Assembly (NCBI GenBank): GCA_033558025.1
Contig: JAUCEF010000076.1
Span: forward strand, 1-46,424
Direction of reading: 5' to 3'
DNA: 46,424 nucleotides
From: Phytophthora sp. 'mugwort'
Taxonomy: Eukaryota; Oomycota; Peronosporomycetes; Peronosporales; Peronosporaceae
A program made the translations under genes and the position numbers. Positions within the stretch are counted from its first letter, which is position 1, and every line of letters starts with the position of its first letter. The notes below the pieces were generated by a model. That model made no database searches and was not told the DNA's origin. It was given only the letters and a program-made list of their open reading frames with translations. Of the stretch, positions 1 to 12,285 are shown in pieces.

Positions 1-160
1 GTTATTAAATTAAAAAAATTTTTATAAAATTATTTTAACTATATTAATTTTAATATAATTTTTTTTAATAAAATTATATTTTAATTTAAAATTAGTTAAA
101 GTATATAATAATATTATATATAATTTAAAATTTTTTATATAATTAAATATTCTAAAAAAG

Positions 161-174
161 TTTATTCTTTAAGA
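161..174 (+). promoter_or_regulatory. TTTATTCTTTAAGA motif upstream of atp9 (left copy)
   Basis: This 14-nt motif lies 36 nt before the atp9 start. The same 14-mer occurs upstream of nad5 in the same orientation relative to the gene (21465-21478). It could be a promoter or a transcript-processing element; the role is inference. Confidence 0.3.
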
Positions 175-186
175 TATTTTAAATAA

Positions 187-437
<251 letters not shown>

Positions 438-600
438 TTAAAATTAAATCCTGAAAAATATGATAAAAATTAATTTTTATCGTATTTTATGTTATATATA
501 TACTAATACTGGTTATAGTATTTATTTTAGAAAAAAAATTATTTATTTTTTTAATATATAAATATTTATAATTATAAATATTTATAATTATTTTTTATTT

Positions 601-1165
601 ATGAAAGTATTAAAAAAATTTAGTCAATATTTATTACAGATTTTACCAATAATAAATTATACTTTATATAAAAATGAATTATGTATAAATATTTCTACAA
701 AAAATTTAATTCCTATTTATTTTTTTTAAAAAATCATACAAATACTCAATTTAAAGTATTATCAGAAATTTGTGTTATAGATTATATTAATAAAAAAAAC
801 GTTTTGAAATAATTTATAATTTATTAAGTATTCGTTTTAATAGTCGTTTAAAAATTAAAATAATAATTAATGAATTACAACCGGTAGATTCAATTATAAA
901 AATATATCAATCAGCCAATTGGTGTGAAAGAGAAGTTTGGGATATGTTTGGTATTTTTTTTTTATACCATCCCGATTTAAGACGGATTTTAACAGATTAT
1001 GGTTTTGAAGGACATCCTTTACGTAAAGATTTCCCTTTAAGTGGTTTTTTAGAAATTTTTTATAATGAATTAAAAAAACGTGTTGTTTATGAACCCATTA
1101 ATTTATCACAACAATACCGATTATTTGAATTTAATAATCCTTGGAATAATAAAATAAATATGTAA
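601..1165 (+). CDS. nad9: NADH dehydrogenase subunit 9, left copy with frameshifts
   Basis: Same gene as 36625-37191. There are two homopolymer differences, near 716-729 (T/A runs after the codons for IP) and near 792-800 (A run before cgtttt). They break the frame, so only the last 73 residues, starting at [14 protein letters not shown], read cleanly. Intact copies exist elsewhere in the window, so this is probably uncorrected error rather than decay. Confidence 0.85.
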
Positions 1166-1212
1166 TATTTTATTAATTATTTTTGCTTTTAGGTAATTTT
1201 TCATTTCATATT

Positions 1213-2386
1213 ATGAGATGGAATAAAAAATCATTATTTGCGATTCTTAATAATCATTTAATAGATTATCCTACACCTATTAATTTAAATTATTTTTTTG
1301 GATTCGGTTCGTTAGCTGGTATTATGTTAGTAATACAAATTTTAACAGGTATTTTTTTAGCAATGCATTATACTCCACATATTGATTTAGCTTTTAATAG
1401 TGTTGAACATATTATGAGAGATGTAAATAATGGTTGGTTAATTAGATATACACATGCAAATGGAGCATCTTTTTTTTTTATTGTTGTATATATTCATATT
1501 TTTCGTGGTTTATATTATGGTTCTTATATCACACCAAGAGAAGCTATATGGTCTTCTGGTGTAATTATTTTTATTTTAATGATGGCTACAGCTTTTATGG
1601 GTTATGTTTTACCTTGGGGACAAATGAGTTTTTGGGGTGCAACTGTTATTACTAATTTATTTTCTGCAATACCCTTAATAGGAAAAGATATTGTTGATTG
1701 GCTTTGGGGCGGATTTGCTGTTGATAATCCAACATTAAATCGTTTTTTTAGTTTACATTTTACATTACCTTTTATAATTGTGGGTGCCGTATTGATACAT
1801 TTAATTTTATTACATGAAGTTGGTTCAAATAATCCTTTAGGTATTACATTAAAAAATGAAAATATACCTTTTTATCCATATTTTTATACTAAAGATTTAT
1901 TTGGATTAATGATCTTATTTTTGATTTTCTTTATTTTTATTTTTTTTATCCTAATACATTAGGTCATCCCGATAATTATATTGAAGCAAATCCAATGAAA
2001 ACACCTTTACATATCGTACCAGAATGGTATTTTTTACCGTTTTATGCAATTTTAAGATCTATTCCTAATAAAATTGGCGGTGTTATAGCTATGTTTGGTT
2101 CATTACTTATTTTATTAACAATACCTTTACAAATTCATCTGAAATTAGAAGTACAGCTTTTAGACCTATATTTAAAATTTGTTATTGGTTATTAGTTATA
2201 GCTTTTTTATTATTAGGTTGGGTTGGACAATGTCCAGTTGAATATCCTTATACTGAAATTGGTATTATAAGTATGATTTATTATTTTTTTTTTTTTATAA
2301 TAATTATACCATTTTTAGGTAAATTAGAAACTTATTTAGTACGTTATAATATTAATAAAAAATCTTTAATAAATAAAAATAAATAA
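1213..2386 (+). CDS. cob: Cytochrome b, left copy with frameshifts
   Basis: Same gene as 37239-38414, which is the only copy with one open frame. One T is missing from the run at about 1942-1949, and another base is lost near 2126-2130 (accttta/caaattc). Together these split the protein into a 249-residue N-terminal part, a middle part starting at [13 protein letters not shown], and a shifted tail. ATG 1213 (MRWNKK) is preferred to the upstream in-frame TTG at 1183, because cytochrome b normally begins close to this motif. Confidence 0.85.
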
Positions 2387-2393
2387 TTTAAAT

Positions 2394-3960
2394 TGTATTC
2401 ATTGTACACGTTGTGTACGTTTTGCTAATGAAATTTGTGGAATTGACGGTTTAGGTACAACAGGTCGTGGTAATAAAACTGAAATTAATTTTTATTCTTC
2501 AAATATTTTTAAATCCGAATTTTCTGGTAATTTAGTAGATTTATGTCCTGTTGGTGCATTAACTTCTAAACCCTATACTTTTAAAGCACGTTCTTGGGAA
2601 TTAAAAAAAAAGAGGGTATTGCTATTTTAGATAGTATTGGTTCAAATATTAAAATTGATATTTTTAATAATGAAATTATACGTATTTTACCTAAAACTAA
2701 TTTTAATATTAATAAAGAATGGATATCAGATAAAACAAGATATTTTTTTGATAGTTTAAAATATCAACGATTAAAATATCCATTATTAAAAGATAATCAA
2801 AACAATTTTCATAGGATTTCTTGGTTAGATGCTCTAAATATTATTAATAAAAAATTGATAATTACAGATAGTTTTAATGCTAAAAGTATTATTGGTGATT
2901 TAACTGATTTAGAATCTCTTTTTTTATTAAAAAAAAATTTAAATAAATTAGGAATTTCAAATGTAAATTATGAACAATTTTTAAAAAATCGACAAATTAA
3001 GATAAATTCTGATTTAGCTTCAAATTTTTTATTAATAATACTTTAAAATCTATTGAAGAATCTGATGTTTGTTTAATAATTGGTAGTGATATTCGTCAAG
3101 AAGGTTCTATTTTAAATATTCATTTAATTAATCGTTTAAAAAAAGGAAATTTTAAAATAGCATATATCGTAATAAAATTAATTTTACTTATCCAGTAAAA
3201 CATTTAGGATTAACTTTTAAAACTTTAATAAATATTATTTTAGGAAAACATGTATTTTGTAAACAATTAAAAAAAGCAAAAAAACCTTTAATTATTATAG
3301 GTAGTAATATTTTAAATCAAAAAAATGGTTTTTTTTTATTATCAAAATTAAAAAATTTATCATTTATTAACCATAATATTAATTTCTTTAATTTTCAAAC
3401 TTCTTTAATTAATTTTTTGAAATTACTTTTCCAAAATCATTAAATATGTTAAATAATTCAAAATTATATTATTTATTTAATACAAATTTACAAAATAAAT
3501 TAAAAATAACTAAAAATAGTTTTGTTATTTATCAAGGACATCATTTTACTAAAGATGCTCAAAATTCAAATCTAATTTTACCTGGATTAACTTTTTTAGA
3601 AAAAAATGGAATGTATATTAATTTAGAAGGTTTTATCAAAAAAATGAACAAATTTTAAATGTAAATATAGAACAACGTAAAGATTCTATAATTTATAGAA
3701 ATCTTTATAAATTTTTATTAAATAAAAATCAATCTAAATCAGAAGCTTTTTTAAAAATTAAAGATATTTTACCTTATTTATTAAAAAAAAAAATAAAAAT
3801 TATTTATAATTTTAGTTTTAATAAAAAATTTTTAAAAATTAATATTAATTTTTTAGATTCATTAATTAAAAATAATTATTATACAAATATATTAGAACAA
3901 TATTCAAAAATATTGATTAATTCTAATAAAATTTTCAAAAATCAATCAAAATTATTATGA
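2394..3960 (+). pseudogene. nad11: Truncated nad11 (codons 146 to end), left copy, also frameshifted
   Basis: This begins directly after cob at the codon for the first Cys of the CIHCTRC motif, has no start codon, and lacks the first 145 codons present at 42614-44618. Extra single-base shifts occur at the A run near 2603-2611, near 3031 (FLLIIL against FLFNNT), near 3168, near 3417 and near 3639. The 5' truncation is shared with two clean copies and so is a real feature of this repeat. The small shifts are probably sequence errors. Confidence 0.85.
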
Positions 3961-4937
3961 TATACACAATTTTAAAATTTTTAATTTTCATATTACCTTT
4001 ATTAATTGCTGTGGCTTATTTTACTTTAGTTGAACGTAAAATATTAGCTTCTATTCAAAGAAGAAGAGGACCTAATGTTGTAGGTACTTTTGGATTATTA
4101 CAACCATTAGCTGATGGTCTTAAATTATTCGTAAAAGAAACAATTTTACCAAGTAATGCTGATGTAATTTTATTTATATTTGCACCTATTTTAGCTTTTT
4201 TTTTAAGTCTATTAAGTTGGACAATAATACCTTTAGGTTTTGGTATGTTTTTTACTGAATTAAATATTGGTATTTTATATTTAATAGCAATTTCATCTTT
4301 AGGTGTATACGGTGTTATTATAGGTGGTTGGTCAAGTAATTCTAAATATTCGTTTTTAGGGGCTTTAAGATCAACAGCACAAATGATTTCATATGAATTA
4401 ACTATTGGGTTTTCAATTCTTTCAGTAATTGTTTGTGCAAAATCTTTAAATTTAATTTCTATTATTTGGGCACAAAAAACGGTATGGTATTGTTTTCCTC
4501 TTTTTCCTATTTTTATAATTTTTTTTATATCTTGTTTAGCAGAAACAAATCGACATCCCTTTGATTTACCTGAAGCTGAAGCTGAATTAGTTTCAGGTTA
4601 TAATGTAGAATATTCTGCAATGGGTTTTGCATTATTTTTTTTAGGTGAATATGCTAATATGTTATTAATGAGTAGTTTAACTACGATTTTATTTTTAGGT
4701 GGTTGGTTAGCACCTTTCCCTTTTAGTATAAATTGTATTAATTTTTTACCCGGATCTTTTTGGTTTAGTATTAAAATTTGTTTTTTTGTTGTTTTATTTG
4801 TAGTTGCTCGAGCTATTTTACCTCGATATCGTTATGACCAATTAATGCGTTTAGGTTGGAAAGTATTTCTACCTTTTTCATTATCCTGGTTTTTATATAC
4901 TGCAAGTATTTTAATAAGTTTTAATTGGTTAATTTAA
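3957..4937 (+). CDS. nad1: NADH dehydrogenase subunit 1, left copy
   Basis: Intact 326-residue frame, identical in protein to 39990-40970. Its ATG overlaps the TGA stop of the nad11 remnant (ATGA). It is followed after 2 nt by nad4L. Confidence 0.97.
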   Translation: MIYTILKFLIFILPLLIAVAYFTLVERKILASIQRRRGPNVVGTFGLLQPLADGLKLFVKETILPSNADVILFIFAPILAFFLSLLSWTIIPLGFGMFFTELNIGILYLIAISSLGVYGVIIGGWSSNSKYSFLGALRSTAQMISYELTIGFSILSVIVCAKSLNLISIIWAQKTVWYCFPLFPIFIIFFISCLAETNRHPFDLPEAEAELVSGYNVEYSAMGFALFFLGEYANMLLMSSLTTILFLGGWLAPFPFSINCINFLPGSFWFSIKICFFVVLFVVARAILPRYRYDQLMRLGWKVFLPFSLSWFLYTASILISFNWLI

Positions 4938-4939
4938 TT

Positions 4940-5242
4940 ATGAATATTTTAAATCATTTTATTTTTACTTTTTTTTTATTCTGTCTTGGATTATTTGGTA
5001 TAATTTTAAATAGACAGAATATTATTATTATTTTAATGTCTATTGAATTATTATTATTATCAATTAATTTAAATTTTATTTATTTTGCAGTTTTAATTGA
5101 TGATATAATAGGACAAGTTTTTTCTTTATTAATTTTAACAGTAGCTGCAGCAGAATCAGCTATTGGATTAGCTATTATGATTATTTTCTTTAAATTATAT
5201 GGAGATATTTCAATTTATAAAATAAATTTATTATCATTATAA
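4940..5242 (+). CDS. nad4L: NADH dehydrogenase subunit 4L, left copy
   Basis: Intact 100-residue frame from ATG 4940 (MNILNHF), identical to 40973-41275. The upstream in-frame TTG at 4925 lies inside nad1 and is not needed. The last ~19 codons and the stop are the founder of the 67-bp repeat array that follows. Confidence 0.95.
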   Translation: MNILNHFIFTFFLFCLGLFGIILNRQNIIIILMSIELLLLSINLNFIYFAVLIDDIIGQVFSLLILTVAAAESAIGLAIMIIFFKLYGDISIYKINLLSL

Positions 5243-5501
5243 TAAATTTATTTTCTTTAAATTATATGGAGATATTTCAATTTATAAAATAAATTTATTA
5301 TCATTATAATAAATTTATTTTCTTTAAATTATATGGAGATATTTCAATTTATAAAATAAATTTATTATCATTATAATAAATTTATTTTCTTTAAATTATA
5401 TGGAGATATTTCAATTTATAAAATAAATTTATTATCATTATAATAAATTTATTTTCTTTAAATTATATGGAGATATTTCAATTTATAAAATAAATTTATT
5501 A
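5241..5501 (+). repeat. 67-bp tandem repeats, four direct copies
   Basis: Units start at 5241, 5308, 5375 and 5442. The first three are 67 bp; the fourth stops after 60 bp at the palindrome axis. Each unit duplicates the end of nad4L (codons for FFKLYGDISIYKINLLSL plus stop) with a short AT joint. Each joint contains the inverted repeat AAATTTATTA-tcatta-TAATAAATTT. Tandem repeats at the end of a linear mitochondrial map are typical of telomeres; that role is inferred here. Confidence 0.93.
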
Positions 5502-5507
5502 TAATGA
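5502..5507. other. Palindrome axis 1 (spacer TAATGA)
   Basis: The left arm ends in AAATTTATTA and the right arm starts with TAATAAATTT. Sequence on both sides is reverse complementary outward through the arrays, nad4L, nad1, nad11 remnant, cob, nad9 and atp9 to the window start. The 6-nt spacer would be the loop of a hairpin. It is in the opposite orientation to the TCATTA spacer of the ordinary repeat joints to its left and of axis 3. Confidence 0.9.
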
Positions 5508-5765
5508 TAATAAATTTATTTTATAAATTGAAATATCTCCATATAATTTAAAGAAAATAAATTTATTATAATGATAATAAATTTATTTTATAAATTGAAA
5601 TATCTCCATATAATTTAAAGAAAATAAATTTATTATAATGATAATAAATTTATTTTATAAATTGAAATATCTCCATATAATTTAAAGAAAATAAATTTAT
5701 TATAATGATAATAAATTTATTTTATAAATTATATCTCCATATAATTTAAAGAAAATAAATTTATT
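5508..5765 (-). repeat. 67-bp tandem repeats, four inverted copies
   Basis: Reverse-complement counterparts of the array at 5241-5501: 60 bp (5508-5567), 67 bp (5568-5634), 67 bp (5635-5701) and 64 bp (5702-5765). The last has a 3-nt deletion (ATAAATTATATCTCC for ATAAATTGAAATATCTCC). The array leads directly into the 3' end of nad4L on the minus strand. Equal unit numbers on the two sides are what a read through a closed hairpin would give. Confidence 0.93.
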
Positions 5766-6066
5766 ATAATGATAATAAATTTATTTTATAAATTGAAATA
5801 TCTCCATATAATTTAAAGAAAATAATCATAATAGCTAATCCAATAGCTGATTCTGCTGCAGCTACTGTTAAAATTAATAAAGAAAAAACTTGTCCTATTA
5901 TATCATCAATTAAAACTGCAAAATAAATAAAATTTAAATTAATTGATAATAATAATAATTCAATAGACATTAAAATAATAATAATATTCTGTCTATTTAA
6001 AATTATACCAAATAATCCAAGACAGAATAAAAAAAAAGTAAAAATAAAATGATTTAAAATATTCAT
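5764..6066 (-). CDS. nad4L: NADH dehydrogenase subunit 4L, second copy
   Basis: Protein identical to 40973-41275. The start is the ATG at 6066, 2 nt after the nad1 stop. The stop codon lies at the boundary to the inverted 67-bp repeats. Confidence 0.95.
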   Translation of the reverse strand: MNILNHFIFTFFLFCLGLFGIILNRQNIIIILMSIELLLLSINLNFIYFAVLIDDIIGQVFSLLILTVAAAESAIGLAIMIIFFKLYGDISIYKINLLSL

Positions 6067-6068
6067 AA

Positions 6069-7049
6069 TTAAATTAACCAATTAAAACTTATTAAAATAC
6101 TTGCAGTATATAAAAACCAGGATAATGAAAAAGGTAGAAATACTTTCCAACCTAAACGCATTAATTGGTCATAACGATATCGAGGTAAAATAGCTCGAGC
6201 AACTACAAATAAAACAACAAAAAAACAAATTTTAATACTAAACCAAAAAGATCCGGGTAAAAAATTAATACAATTTATACTAAAAGGGAAAGGTGCTAAC
6301 CAACCACCTAAAAATAAAATCGTAGTTAAACTACTCATTAATAACATATTAGCATATTCACCTAAAAAAAATAATGCAAAACCCATTGCAGAATATTCTA
6401 CATTATAACCTGAAACTAATTCAGCTTCAGCTTCAGGTAAATCAAAGGGATGTCGATTTGTTTCTGCTAAACAAGATATAAAAAAAATTATAAAAATAGG
6501 AAAAAGAGGAAAACAATACCATACCGTTTTTTGTGCCCAAATAATAGAAATTAAATTTAAAGATTTTGCACAAACAATTACTGAAAGAATTGAAAACCCA
6601 ATAGTTAATTCATATGAAATCATTTGTGCTGTTGATCTTAAAGCCCCTAAAAACGAATATTTAGAATTACTTGACCAACCACCTATAATAACACCGTATA
6701 CACCTAAAGATGAAATTGCTATTAAATATAAAATACCAATATTTAATTCAGTAAAAAACATACCAAAACCTAAAGGTATTATTGTCCAACTTAATAGACT
6801 TAAAAAAAAAGCTAAAATAGGTGCAAATATAAATAAAATTACATCAGCATTACTTGGTAAAATTGTTTCTTTTACGAATAATTTAAGACCATCAGCTAAT
6901 GGTTGTAATAATCCAAAAGTACCTACAACATTAGGTCCTCTTCTTCTTTGAATAGAAGCTAATATTTTACGTTCAACTAAAGTAAAATAAGCCACAGCAA
7001 TTAATAAAGGTAATATGAAAATTAAAAATTTTAAAATTGTGTATATCAT
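6069..7049 (-). CDS. nad1: NADH dehydrogenase subunit 1, second copy
   Basis: Intact 326-residue frame with the same protein as 39990-40970. The start overlaps the stop of the nad11 remnant by 4 nt. Confidence 0.97.
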   Translation of the reverse strand: MIYTILKFLIFILPLLIAVAYFTLVERKILASIQRRRGPNVVGTFGLLQPLADGLKLFVKETILPSNADVILFIFAPILAFFLSLLSWTIIPLGFGMFFTELNIGILYLIAISSLGVYGVIIGGWSSNSKYSFLGALRSTAQMISYELTIGFSILSVIVCAKSLNLISIIWAQKTVWYCFPLFPIFIIFFISCLAETNRHPFDLPEAEAELVSGYNVEYSAMGFALFFLGEYANMLLMSSLTTILFLGGWLAPFPFSINCINFLPGSFWFSIKICFFVVLFVVARAILPRYRYDQLMRLGWKVFLPFSLSWFLYTASILISFNWLI

Positions 7050-8617
7050 AATAATTTTGATTGATTTTTGAAAATTTTATTAGAATTAATCAATATTTTT
7101 GAATATTGTTCTAATATATTTGTATAATAATTATTTTTAATTAATGAATCTAAAAAATTAATATTAATTTTTAAAAATTTTTTATTAAAACTAAAATTAT
7201 AAATAATTTTTATTTTTTTTTTTAATAAATAAGGTAAAATATCTTTAATTTTTAAAAAAGCTTCTGATTTAGATTGATTTTTATTTAATAAAAATTTATA
7301 AAGATTTCTATAAATTATAGAATCTTTACGTTGTTCTATATTTACATTTAAAATTTGTTCATTTTTTTGAATAAAACCTTCTAAATTAATATACATTCCA
7401 TTTTTTTCTAAAAAAGTTAATCCAGGTAAAATTAGATTTGAATTTTGAGCATCTTTAGTAAAATGATGTCCTTGATAAATAACAAAACTATTTTTAGTTA
7501 TTTTTAATTTATTTTGTAAATTTGTATTAAATAAATAATATAATTTTGAATTATTTAACATATTTAATGATTTTGGAAAAGTAATTTCAAAAAAATTAAT
7601 TAAAGAAGTTTGAAAATTAAAGAAATTAATATTATGGTTAATAAATGATAAATTTTTTAATTTTGATAATAAAAAAAAACCATTTTTTTGATTTAAAATA
7701 TTACTACCTATAATAATTAAAGGTTTTTTTGCTTTTTTTAATTGTTTACAAAATACATGTTTTCCTAAAATAATATTTATTAAAGTTTTAAAAGTTAATC
7801 CTAAATGTTTTACTGGATAAGTAAAATTAATTTTATTACCGATATATGCTATTTTAAAATTTCCTTTTTTTAAACGATTAATTAAATGAATATTTAAAAT
7901 AGAACCTTCTTGACGAATATCACTACCAATTATTAAACAAACATCAGATTCTTCAATAGATTTTAAAGTATTATTAAATAAAAAATTTGAAGCTAAATCA
8001 GAATTTATCTTAATTTGTCGATTTTTTAAAAATTGTTCATAATTTACATTTGAAATTCCTAATTTATTTAAATTTTTTTTTAATAAAAAAAGAGATTCTA
8101 AATCAGTTAAATCACCAATAATACTTTTAGCATTAAAACTATCTGTAATTATCAATTTTTTATTAATAATATTTAGAGCATCTAACCAAGAAATCCTATG
8201 AAAATTGTTTTGATTATCTTTTAATAATGGATATTTTAATCGTTGATATTTTAAACTATCAAAAAAATATCTTGTTTTATCTGATATCCATTCTTTATTA
8301 ATATTAAAATTAGTTTTAGGTAAAATACGTATAATTTCATTATTAAAAATATCAATTTTAATATTTGAACCAATACTATCTAAAATAGCAATACCCTCTT
8401 TTTTTTTTAATTCCCAAGAACGTGCTTTAAAAGTATAGGGTTTAGAAGTTAATGCACCAACAGGACATAAATCTACTAAATTACCAGAAAATTCGGATTT
8501 AAAAATATTTGAAGAATAAAAATTAATTTCAGTTTTATTACCACGACCTGTTGTACCTAAACCGTCAATTCCACAAATTTCATTAGCAAAACGTACACAA
8601 CGTGTACAATGAATACA
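7046..8617 (-). pseudogene. nad11: 5'-truncated nad11 next to cob, second copy
   Basis: One open frame of 523 codons without a start, matching residues 146-668 of full-length Nad11. It begins 7 nt after the cob stop. See 38422-39993 for details. The long clean frame shows that the 5' truncation is not caused by local errors. Confidence 0.9.
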
Positions 8618-8624
8618 ATTTAAA

Positions 8625-9800
8625 TTATTTATTTTTATTTATTAAAGATTTTTTATTAATATTATAACGTACTAAATAAGTTTCTAATTTACCTAAAAAT
8701 GGTATAATTATTATAAAAAAAAAAAAATAATAAATCATACTTATAATACCAATTTCAGTATAAGGATATTCAACTGGACATTGTCCAACCCAACCTAATA
8801 ATAAAAAAGCTATAACTAATAACCAATAACAAATTTTAAATATAGGTCTAAAAGCTGTACTTCTAATTTCAGATGAATTTGTAAAAGGTATTGTTAATAA
8901 AATAAGTAATGAACCAAACATAGCTATAACACCGCCAATTTTATTAGGAATAGATCTTAAAATTGCATAAAACGGTAAAAAATACCATTCTGGTACGATA
9001 TGTAAAGGTGTTTTCATTGGATTTGCTTCAATATAATTATCGGGATTGACCTAATGTATTAGGATAAAAAAAATAAAAATAAAGAAAATCAAAAATAAGA
9101 TCATTAATCCAAATAAATCTTTAGTATAAAAATATGGATAAAAAGGTATATTTTCATTTTTTAATGTAATACCTAAAGGATTATTTGAACCAACTTCATG
9201 TAATAAAATTAAATGTATCAATACGGCACCCACAATTATAAAAGGTAATGTAAAATGTAAACTAAAAAAACGATTTAATGTTGGATTATCAACAGCAAAT
9301 CCGCCCCAAAGCCAATCAACAATATCTTTTCCTATTAAGGGTATTGCAGAAAATAAATTAGTAATAACAGTTGCACCCCAAAAACTCATTTGTCCCCAAG
9401 GTAAAACATAACCCATAAAAGCTGTAGCCATCATTAAAATAAAAATAATTACACCAGAAGACCATATAGCTTCTCTTGGTGTGATATAAGAACCATAATA
9501 TAAACCACGAAAAATATGAATATATACAACAATAAAAAAAAAAGATGCTCCATTTGCATGTGTATATCTAATTAACCAACCATTATTTACATCTCTCATA
9601 ATATGTTCAACACTATTAAAAGCTAAATCAATATGTGGAGTATAATGCATTGCTAAAAAAATACCTGTTAAAATTTGTATTACTAACATAATACCAGCTA
9701 ACGAACCGAATCCAAAAAAATAATTTAAATTAATAGGTGTAGGATAATCTATTAAATGATTATTAAGAATCGCAAATAATGATTTTTTATTCCATCTCAT
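8625..9800 (-). CDS. cob: Cytochrome b, second copy with two compensating indels
   Basis: Compared with 37239-38414, this copy has one base fewer in the A run at 9066-9073 and one base more at about 9045-9047 (GGGATTGACC for GGGATGACC). The result is a short out-of-frame stretch with a stop (ILIH*) between two otherwise correct halves. Total length is unchanged. It is most likely a polishing or consensus error. Confidence 0.9.
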
Positions 9801-9847
9801 AATATGAAATGAAAAATTACCTAAAAGCAAAAATAATTAATAAAATA

Positions 9848-10414
9848 TTACATATTTATTTTATTATTCCAAGGATTATTAAATTCAAATAATCGGTATT
9901 GTTGTGATAAATTAATGGGTTCATAAACAACACGTTTTTTTAATTCATTATAAAAAATTTCTAAAAAACCACTTAAAGGGAAATCTTTACGTAAAGGATG
10001 TCCTTCAAAACCATAATCTGTTAAAATCCGTCTTAAATCGGGATGGTATAAAAAAAAAATACCAAACATATCCCAAACTTCTCTTTCACACCAATTGGCT
10101 GATTGATATATTTTTATAATTGAATCTACCGGTTGTAATTCATTAATTATTATTTTAATTTTTAAACGACTATTAAAACGAATACTTAATAAATTATAAA
10201 TTATTTCAAAACGTTTTTTTTTATTAATATAATCTATAACACAAATTTCTGATAATACTTTAAATTGAGTATTTGTATGATTTTTTAAAAAAAATAAAAT
10301 AGGAATTAAATTTTTTGTAGAAATATTTATACATAATTCATTTTTATATAAAGTATAATTTATTATTGGTAAAATCTGTAATAAATATTGACTAAATTTT
10401 TTTAATACTTTCAT
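9848..10414 (-). CDS. nad9: NADH dehydrogenase subunit 9, second copy
   Basis: Intact 188-residue frame, same protein as 36625-37191, where details are given. Confidence 0.96.
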   Translation of the reverse strand: MKVLKKFSQYLLQILPIINYTLYKNELCINISTKNLIPILFFLKNHTNTQFKVLSEICVIDYINKKKRFEIIYNLLSIRFNSRLKIKIIINELQPVDSIIKIYQSANWCEREVWDMFGIFFLYHPDLRRILTDYGFEGHPLRKDFPLSGFLEIFYNELKKRVVYEPINLSQQYRLFEFNNPWNNKINM

Positions 10415-10533
10415 AAATAAAAAATAATTATAAATATTTATAATTATAAATATTTATATATTAAAAAAATAAATAATTTTTTTTCTAAAATAAATACTAT
10501 AACCAGTATTAGTATATATATAACATAAAATAC

Positions 10534-10553
10534 GATAAAAATTAATTTTTATC
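10534..10553. other. 20-bp perfect palindrome in the atp9-nad9 spacer (second copy)
   Basis: Reads GATAAAAATTAATTTTTATC on both strands. It lies 24 nt after the atp9 stop. It is a possible transcript-end or processing hairpin and is repeated at 36486-36505. Confidence 0.5.
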
Positions 10554-10577
10554 ATATTTTTCAGGATTTAATTTTAA

Positions 10578-10829
<252 letters not shown>

Positions 10830-10841
10830 TTATTTAAAATA

Positions 10842-10855
10842 TCTTAAAGAATAAA
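10842..10855 (-). promoter_or_regulatory. TTTATTCTTTAAGA motif upstream of atp9 (second copy)
   Basis: Mirror of 36184-36197. It lies in the 238-bp gene-free AT-rich spacer 10806-11043 between atp9 and nad3. Nothing else was recognised in that spacer apart from short A/T inverted repeats. Confidence 0.3.
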
Positions 10856-11043
10856 CTTTTTTAGAATATTTAATTATATAAAAAATTTTAAATTATATAT
10901 AATATTATTATATACTTTAACTAATTTTAAATTAAAATATAATTTTATTAAAAAAAATTATATTAAAATTAATATAGTTAAAATAATTTTATAAAAATTT
11001 TTTTAATTTAATAACAATAAATTTTTTTATATTTTTAAATAAT

Positions 11044-11397
11044 TTACCATTCTAAAGCATCACTACACCAAATATAAATAAAACCTATAACTAATTCAAC
11101 TAAAAATTCAATCATAGTCCAAAATCCCCATGAAAAATTTGAACTTAAAGTTAAAACCCAAGGAAAAATAAAAACAGCTTCTAAATCAAAAATAATAAAA
11201 AGGATAGCTACTAAATAAAATTTTACATCAAAAATTTTTCTAGCATCATCATAAGGATTAAATCCACATTCATAGGCTGTTAACTTTTCTAAATCATCTT
11301 TTTGTTTAATTAAACTAAAAGATAAAATGAAAATTAAAATTGATAAAAATAAACTTAATATTAAGAATATAAAAATATTTGAATAATTTAATAACAT
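11044..11397 (-). CDS. nad3: NADH dehydrogenase subunit 3, second copy
   Basis: 117 residues from ATG 11397 (MLLNYSN), same protein as 35642-35995. The frame stays open upstream through trnD; that part is not coding. Confidence 0.95.
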   Translation of the reverse strand: MLLNYSNIFIFLILSLFLSILIFILSFSLIKQKDDLEKLTAYECGFNPYDDARKIFDVKFYLVAILFIIFDLEAVFIFPWVLTLSSNFSWGFWTMIEFLVELVIGFIYIWCSDALEW

Positions 11398-11431
11398 ATT
11401 TATAAATTTTTTTAAATATAATAAATTTAAA

Positions 11432-11505
11432 CGGAAAAAACGGGACTTGAACCCGCGACTTATAGCGTGACAAGCTACCACTCTAACCAACTGAGCTATT
11501 TTTCC
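11432..11505 (-). tRNA. trnD: tRNA-Asp (GUC), second copy
   Basis: Cloverleaf with anticodon GTC. It is the mirror of 35534-35607. Confidence 0.93.
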
Positions 11506-11541
11506 AATATAAAATATTATATCTTATTTTTGTATATTTTA

Positions 11542-12261
11542 TTAATGTAAATTTAAAGCATCATTTATATACATACACGTTAAAATCGTAAACACATATG
11601 CCTGAATTAAAGCTACAGCAATTTCTAAACCAACCAATAATACAATAATTATTAATGGAATAAAATGTGCCATAAAAATAAAACTATTTACATTTAACAT
11701 AGCCCAAGCAAAACCTGCAATTACTTTTAATAAAGTATGTCCAGCCATCATATTTGCAAATAATCGTACAGGTAAACTAATTACACGAAAAATGTATGAA
11801 ACTAATTCAATAGGTACTAAGATGGGAACTAATGCTATACTTGCACCACTAGGTAATAATAAATTTAAAAAATTAAATTTATGTTTTTTAATTCCAATTA
11901 AATTAAAACCTAAATAAATTGTTAATGCTAAAGTAAACGTAATAATTAAATGACTTGTTATAGTAAAACTGTATGGAATCATTCCTATTAAATTACATAA
12001 TAAAATAAAAAAAAAAACAACAAAAATTAATGAAACAAAATATTTACCAGCTTTTCCTATACTAGAATAAGTTAATTCAATTGTAATATTAAAAATCATT
12101 TCAAAAATTTGTTGAAAACGTGTTGGAATAAATTTAGTTTTTATACATGTAAATATATATAAATAAACTAAACCTATTACTAAAATTAAAGAAGCATTAG
12201 TAAATACAAAAGGTATTTGAAAAATAGGTAAAATTTCAAATTGTTCTAAAGGACTAACCAT
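11542..12261 (-). CDS. atp6: ATP synthase subunit a, second copy
   Basis: Intact 239-residue frame, same protein as 34778-35497. Confidence 0.96.
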   Translation of the reverse strand: MVSPLEQFEILPIFQIPFVFTNASLILVIGLVYLYIFTCIKTKFIPTRFQQIFEMIFNITIELTYSSIGKAGKYFVSLIFVVFFFILLCNLIGMIPYSFTITSHLIITFTLALTIYLGFNLIGIKKHKFNFLNLLLPSGASIALVPILVPIELVSYIFRVISLPVRLFANMMAGHTLLKVIAGFAWAMLNVNSFIFMAHFIPLIIIVLLVGLEIAVALIQAYVFTILTCMYINDALNLH

Positions 12262-12285
12262 AAAAATTATTAATTTTTTAATAAA

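Noticed and set aside
2594..3046. Separate 150-residue gene starting [12 protein letters not shown]
   Set aside because: It is an internal part of nad11 exposed by a one-base deletion in an A run; in the clean copies the frame is continuous.
5241..5765. CRISPR array
   Set aside because: The 67-bp units are directly abutting near-identical tandem copies with no variable spacers, in mitochondrial DNA, and derive from the nad4L 3' end.
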